From positions 124,001 through 188,000 of the forward strand of contig NZ_JABKDE010000009.1 of NCBI RefSeq assembly GCF_013623835.1: a DNA stretch of 64,000 bases, read 5' to 3'. Below, one piece after another: positions 61,866-64,000 of this stretch (its first letter is position 1; every line of letters starts with the position of its first letter). The stretch is from Brevibacterium oceani. GTDB taxonomy: Bacteria > Actinomycetota > Actinomycetes > Actinomycetales > Brevibacteriaceae. Made by a program: the position numbers and the translations under genes. The notes beneath the pieces are model-generated. The model made no database searches. It was not told the DNA's origin and saw only the letters and a program-made list of their open reading frames with translations.

Positions 61866-62842
61866 GACTGGCCTCCTGCGCTCATCGGATCGGCTGCCGC
61901 CGCGTTCTCATTCCCGTGCTCTGCAGGGTCGAGGGCGTCGCGCAGTCCGTCTCCGAACATGTTGAACCCGAGCGTGACGAGGAACAGCGCCATGCCGGGG
62001 ACGATGAGGTACATGGGGTCGACCTGGACCCAGCTGATCGCATCGGAGATCGACCGTCCCCACGAGGGGGTGGGCGGGTTGACGCCGACCCCGAGGAAGG
62101 ACAGGGCCGCCTCGGCGCCGATCTTGCCCGGAATCGACACCGTCGTGAACACGATGACGGTGGCAAGGATGTTCGGGGCGATCTCGCGGACGATGATGCG
62201 GCCGCTGCCCGTGCCTTGGGCGGCCGCGGCGCGGACGAATCCGCGTTCGCGCAGGGACAGGGTCTCGCTGCGGATGACGCGGGCGATGGACGGCCAGCCG
62301 AAGAGTCCGATGACGAGGATGAGCAGCAGCGGGCGGGGGAAGCTCGCGGGAACCGTGGCGGACAGGGCGATGGCGAAGATGAGGAAGGGGAAGCCGAAGA
62401 TGATGTCGGTCAGCCGCGAGAGCAGGCGGTCGGCGATGCCGCCGTAGAATCCGGCGACCAGTCCCACTGCGACGCCGACGGCCACGGACACGACCGTTGC
62501 GGCCAATCCGATGAGCAGCGACACCTGGGCGCCGTAGGACACGATGGCGAACAGATCGCGCCCGGTGCGGGGCTCGACGCCGAACCAGTGCTGCGGACTG
62601 ACGCCGCCGAGGTGGCCCGCTGGTGACGTGTCGGGACCGAGCAGATCCGGATTGTAGGCGTAGGGACTGTTGCCGGTGATCGCGGAGAAGACCGGGGCGA
62701 GGACGGCGAGTGCGATGAAGAGGACGACGAGTCCGAGCCCGATCATCGCCGGGCGGGAACGTCGCAGCCGGGACCAGACGGTGTCCGAGCGACGGCTCGG
62801 CTCTGGTGGGTCTTCAGGCACGCCAGGGGTCCTTCGATTCAT
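61862..62842 (-). CDS. Peptide ABC importer permease (DppC-like)
   Basis: A protein of about 326 residues with the first helix RPAMIGLGLVVLFIALAVLAPVF, the periplasmic HWFGVEPRTGRDLFAIVSYG motif, and the loop RSETLSLRERGFVRAAAAQGTGSGRIIVREIAPN. First gene of the importer operon (permease, permease, binding protein, ATPase). ATG 62842 is a probable start; a TTG at 62890 would add 16 residues. Neither has a convincing ribosome binding site. The C-terminal tail is Ala/Gly-rich. Confidence 0.9.
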   Translation of the reverse strand: MNRRTPGVPEDPPEPSRRSDTVWSRLRRSRPAMIGLGLVVLFIALAVLAPVFSAITGNSPYAYNPDLLGPDTSPAGHLGGVSPQHWFGVEPRTGRDLFAIVSYGAQVSLLIGLAATVVSVAVGVAVGLVAGFYGGIADRLLSRLTDIIFGFPFLIFAIALSATVPASFPRPLLLILVIGLFGWPSIARVIRSETLSLRERGFVRAAAAQGTGSGRIIVREIAPNILATVIVFTTVSIPGKIGAEAALSFLGVGVNPPTPSWGRSISDAISWVQVDPMYLIVPGMALFLVTLGFNMFGDGLRDALDPAEHGNENAAAADPMSAGGQS

Positions 62843-63026
62843 GGTCGCGGATAGTTTGCTGGAGTTCGGGATCGCCGAACTGCTCAACAATTATGCGCCT
62901 GACTGTCGCCTGGGCAAAGTTTGGGGAGCCTCTGTGACGCGGCAGACAGGGGTGCGGCGACCTGTTTTCGTCGAGCCGCAGCAGTCGAGGATGGGCGCGG
63001 GAAGTGATCTGGACTACTGTGGATGT

Positions 63027-64000
63027 GTGACGAATTACAGATTCGAAGACTTCAAGCCCACCATCGACGAGTCCACGGGAGAACCGGACGAGCGCACGAA
63101 GGGGTATTTCGCCTCGACGAGCGTGGGCTTCCACGACGCCCGGTCCACCGATGCAGCCCTGAAGGGCCGCGTCGAGCGGGCGATCGCCGATGGACGCAAC
63201 CTCACGGCCGTCTACGCCGATCAGGAATACGATCATGGGCTCGACTCGTCCATCCCGGTGGCGACGTTCGCGTGGTTCGAGAAGCTCGTCAACGTCGGCG
63301 GGGGACGCCTCGTGCCCGGGCACCTCATCACCTGGATCACGGTGCGCCCGACGCATCGTCGGCGTGGTCTGCTGCGGTCGATGATGACCACGGACCTCGC
63401 CGAGGCGAAGGCGAACGGCTACCCGTTCGCCGCACTCACCGCCACCGAGGGCGGGATCTATTCGCGGTTCGGCTTCGGAGTGGCCACGTGGTCGCACTCG
63501 ATCGAGGTCGATACTTCGCCCGGATTCAAGATGGTCCGCGAACCCGACCGACGCGTCGAGATGTGCCTGCCCAGTGAGCTGCGGGAGCTGGCTCCAGAGA
63601 TCTACGACCGGTTCATGCGCACCTCGCCCGGAGCGATGCAGCGACAGCAGACCTACATCGAGCGCGCCACCGGGGCGCTCAACACCGAGACCGGTGAGGA
63701 GGACCGCGGCGTCCGCGCGGCTCTGCACTTCGATGAGCAGGGTGAGCCCGACGGCTACGTGTCCTACAAGTTCGCCGGCTGGTCGAAGACCCCGCCGACG
63801 GTCGACCTCATCGACTTCGTCGCCGTGACCGATGCCGCGTACGCCTCCCTGTGGTCGTTCCTCGCCGCCATCGACTTGTCCACACGGGTGACTTTCGGCG
63901 AATCCGCCGAATACTCCCCGCTGCCATGGCTGCTCACCGATTCCCGGCGAGTGAAGACCGTGGCCACCGAGGACAACATCTGGATCCGCATCCTCGACGT
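63027..64000 (+). CDS. Eis-like GNAT acetyltransferase, cut by the window end
   Basis: The frame from GTG 63027 stays open to the window end (324 codons). The N-terminal GNAT domain has VPGHLITWITVRPTHRRRGLL with the acetyl-CoA loop R-x-x-R-R-G, then MMTTDLAEAKANGYPFAALTATEGGIYSRFGFGVAT, which is typical of the Eis family of multi-acetylating enzymes. The second GNAT-like domain begins near residue 185 (ELAPEIYDRFMRTSPGAM). In Mycobacterium, Eis acetylates aminoglycosides and proteins; whether this one does so cannot be told. It diverges from the peptide importer operon. Confidence 0.88.
   Translation, partial: MTNYRFEDFKPTIDESTGEPDERTKGYFASTSVGFHDARSTDAALKGRVERAIADGRNLTAVYADQEYDHGLDSSIPVATFAWFEKLVNVGGGRLVPGHLITWITVRPTHRRRGLLRSMMTTDLAEAKANGYPFAALTATEGGIYSRFGFGVATWSHSIEVDTSPGFKMVREPDRRVEMCLPSELRELAPEIYDRFMRTSPGAMQRQQTYIERATGALNTETGEEDRGVRAALHFDEQGEPDGYVSYKFAGWSKTPPTVDLIDFVAVTDAAYASLWSFLAAIDLSTRVTFGESAEYSPLPWLLTDSRRVKTVATEDNIWIRILD

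Overview
The window is high-GC, uses many GTG starts and ATGA/GTGA stop-start overlaps, and keeps an actinobacterial gene order: cysteine desulfurase, mnmA, a short MetE-like protein, ligA and gatCAB lie together, much as in mycobacteria. Together with the LmeA-like, MT0933-like and SCO6745-like families, this points to an actinobacterium of the Micrococcales; Brevibacterium is my best guess. That is an inference from gene content, not a database match. No rRNA, tRNA or CRISPR array was seen.

Layout. 1-3.4 kb: two secreted proteins, an orphan MT0933-type antitoxin and a SulP anion transporter. 3.5-7.6 kb: an LmeA-like lipid-binding protein and the lactate-utilisation operon lutA-lutB-lutC. 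7.9-11.7 kb: a SCO6745-family protein, a second SulP transporter translationally coupled to an ArsR regulator with a palindromic operator over its start codon, and orn. 11.9-17.5 kb: two membrane-anchored paralogues flanking a thioredoxin/TPR protein, then two small membrane proteins. 17.6-29.6 kb: a long forward run for tRNA thiolation (cysteine desulfurase, mnmA), an S9 peptidase, a MetE-like protein, ligA, a secreted protein and gatCAB. 29.6-37.5 kb: an unknown membrane/coiled-coil protein, def, cysK-cysE, a MarR-controlled flavin operon and a hydroxyacid dehydrogenase.

37.7-43.4 kb is the most disturbed part. ilvD is followed by an IS1634-like element flanked by a perfect 132-bp direct repeat that duplicates the ilvD terminator. 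Next comes a peptide-transporter remnant (intact dppB-like, truncated dppC-like) fused head-on to a truncated membrane-protein gene carrying a 42-bp tandem duplication. 43.4-49.2 kb: housekeeping genes (hydroxyacid dehydrogenase, aldo/keto reductase, lipoprotein, apt, pcm), then an AbiEi-like/PD-(D/E)XK-type accessory gene bracketed by two copies of a 60-bp hairpin repeat. 49.3-53.0 kb: a two-subunit ABC exporter. 53.2-57.1 kb: ilvB-ilvN-ilvC behind a leader peptide and attenuator. 57.3-62.8 kb: a complete peptide ABC importer. The window ends inside an Eis-like acetyltransferase gene.

The genes fall into clear working groups. Branched-chain amino acid synthesis is represented by ilvD, ilvB, ilvN and ilvC. 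Sulfur is handled by two SulP carriers, cysE/cysK for cysteine and cysteine desulfurase/MnmA for tRNA thiolation. Lactate oxidation is encoded by lutABC. The most unusual signals are the IS with its long target duplication, the hairpin-bracketed accessory gene, the chimeric deletion junction, the probable CTG start of a membrane paralogue, and an 11-bp motif (CGCCGAGGCGG) scattered through intergenic DNA.
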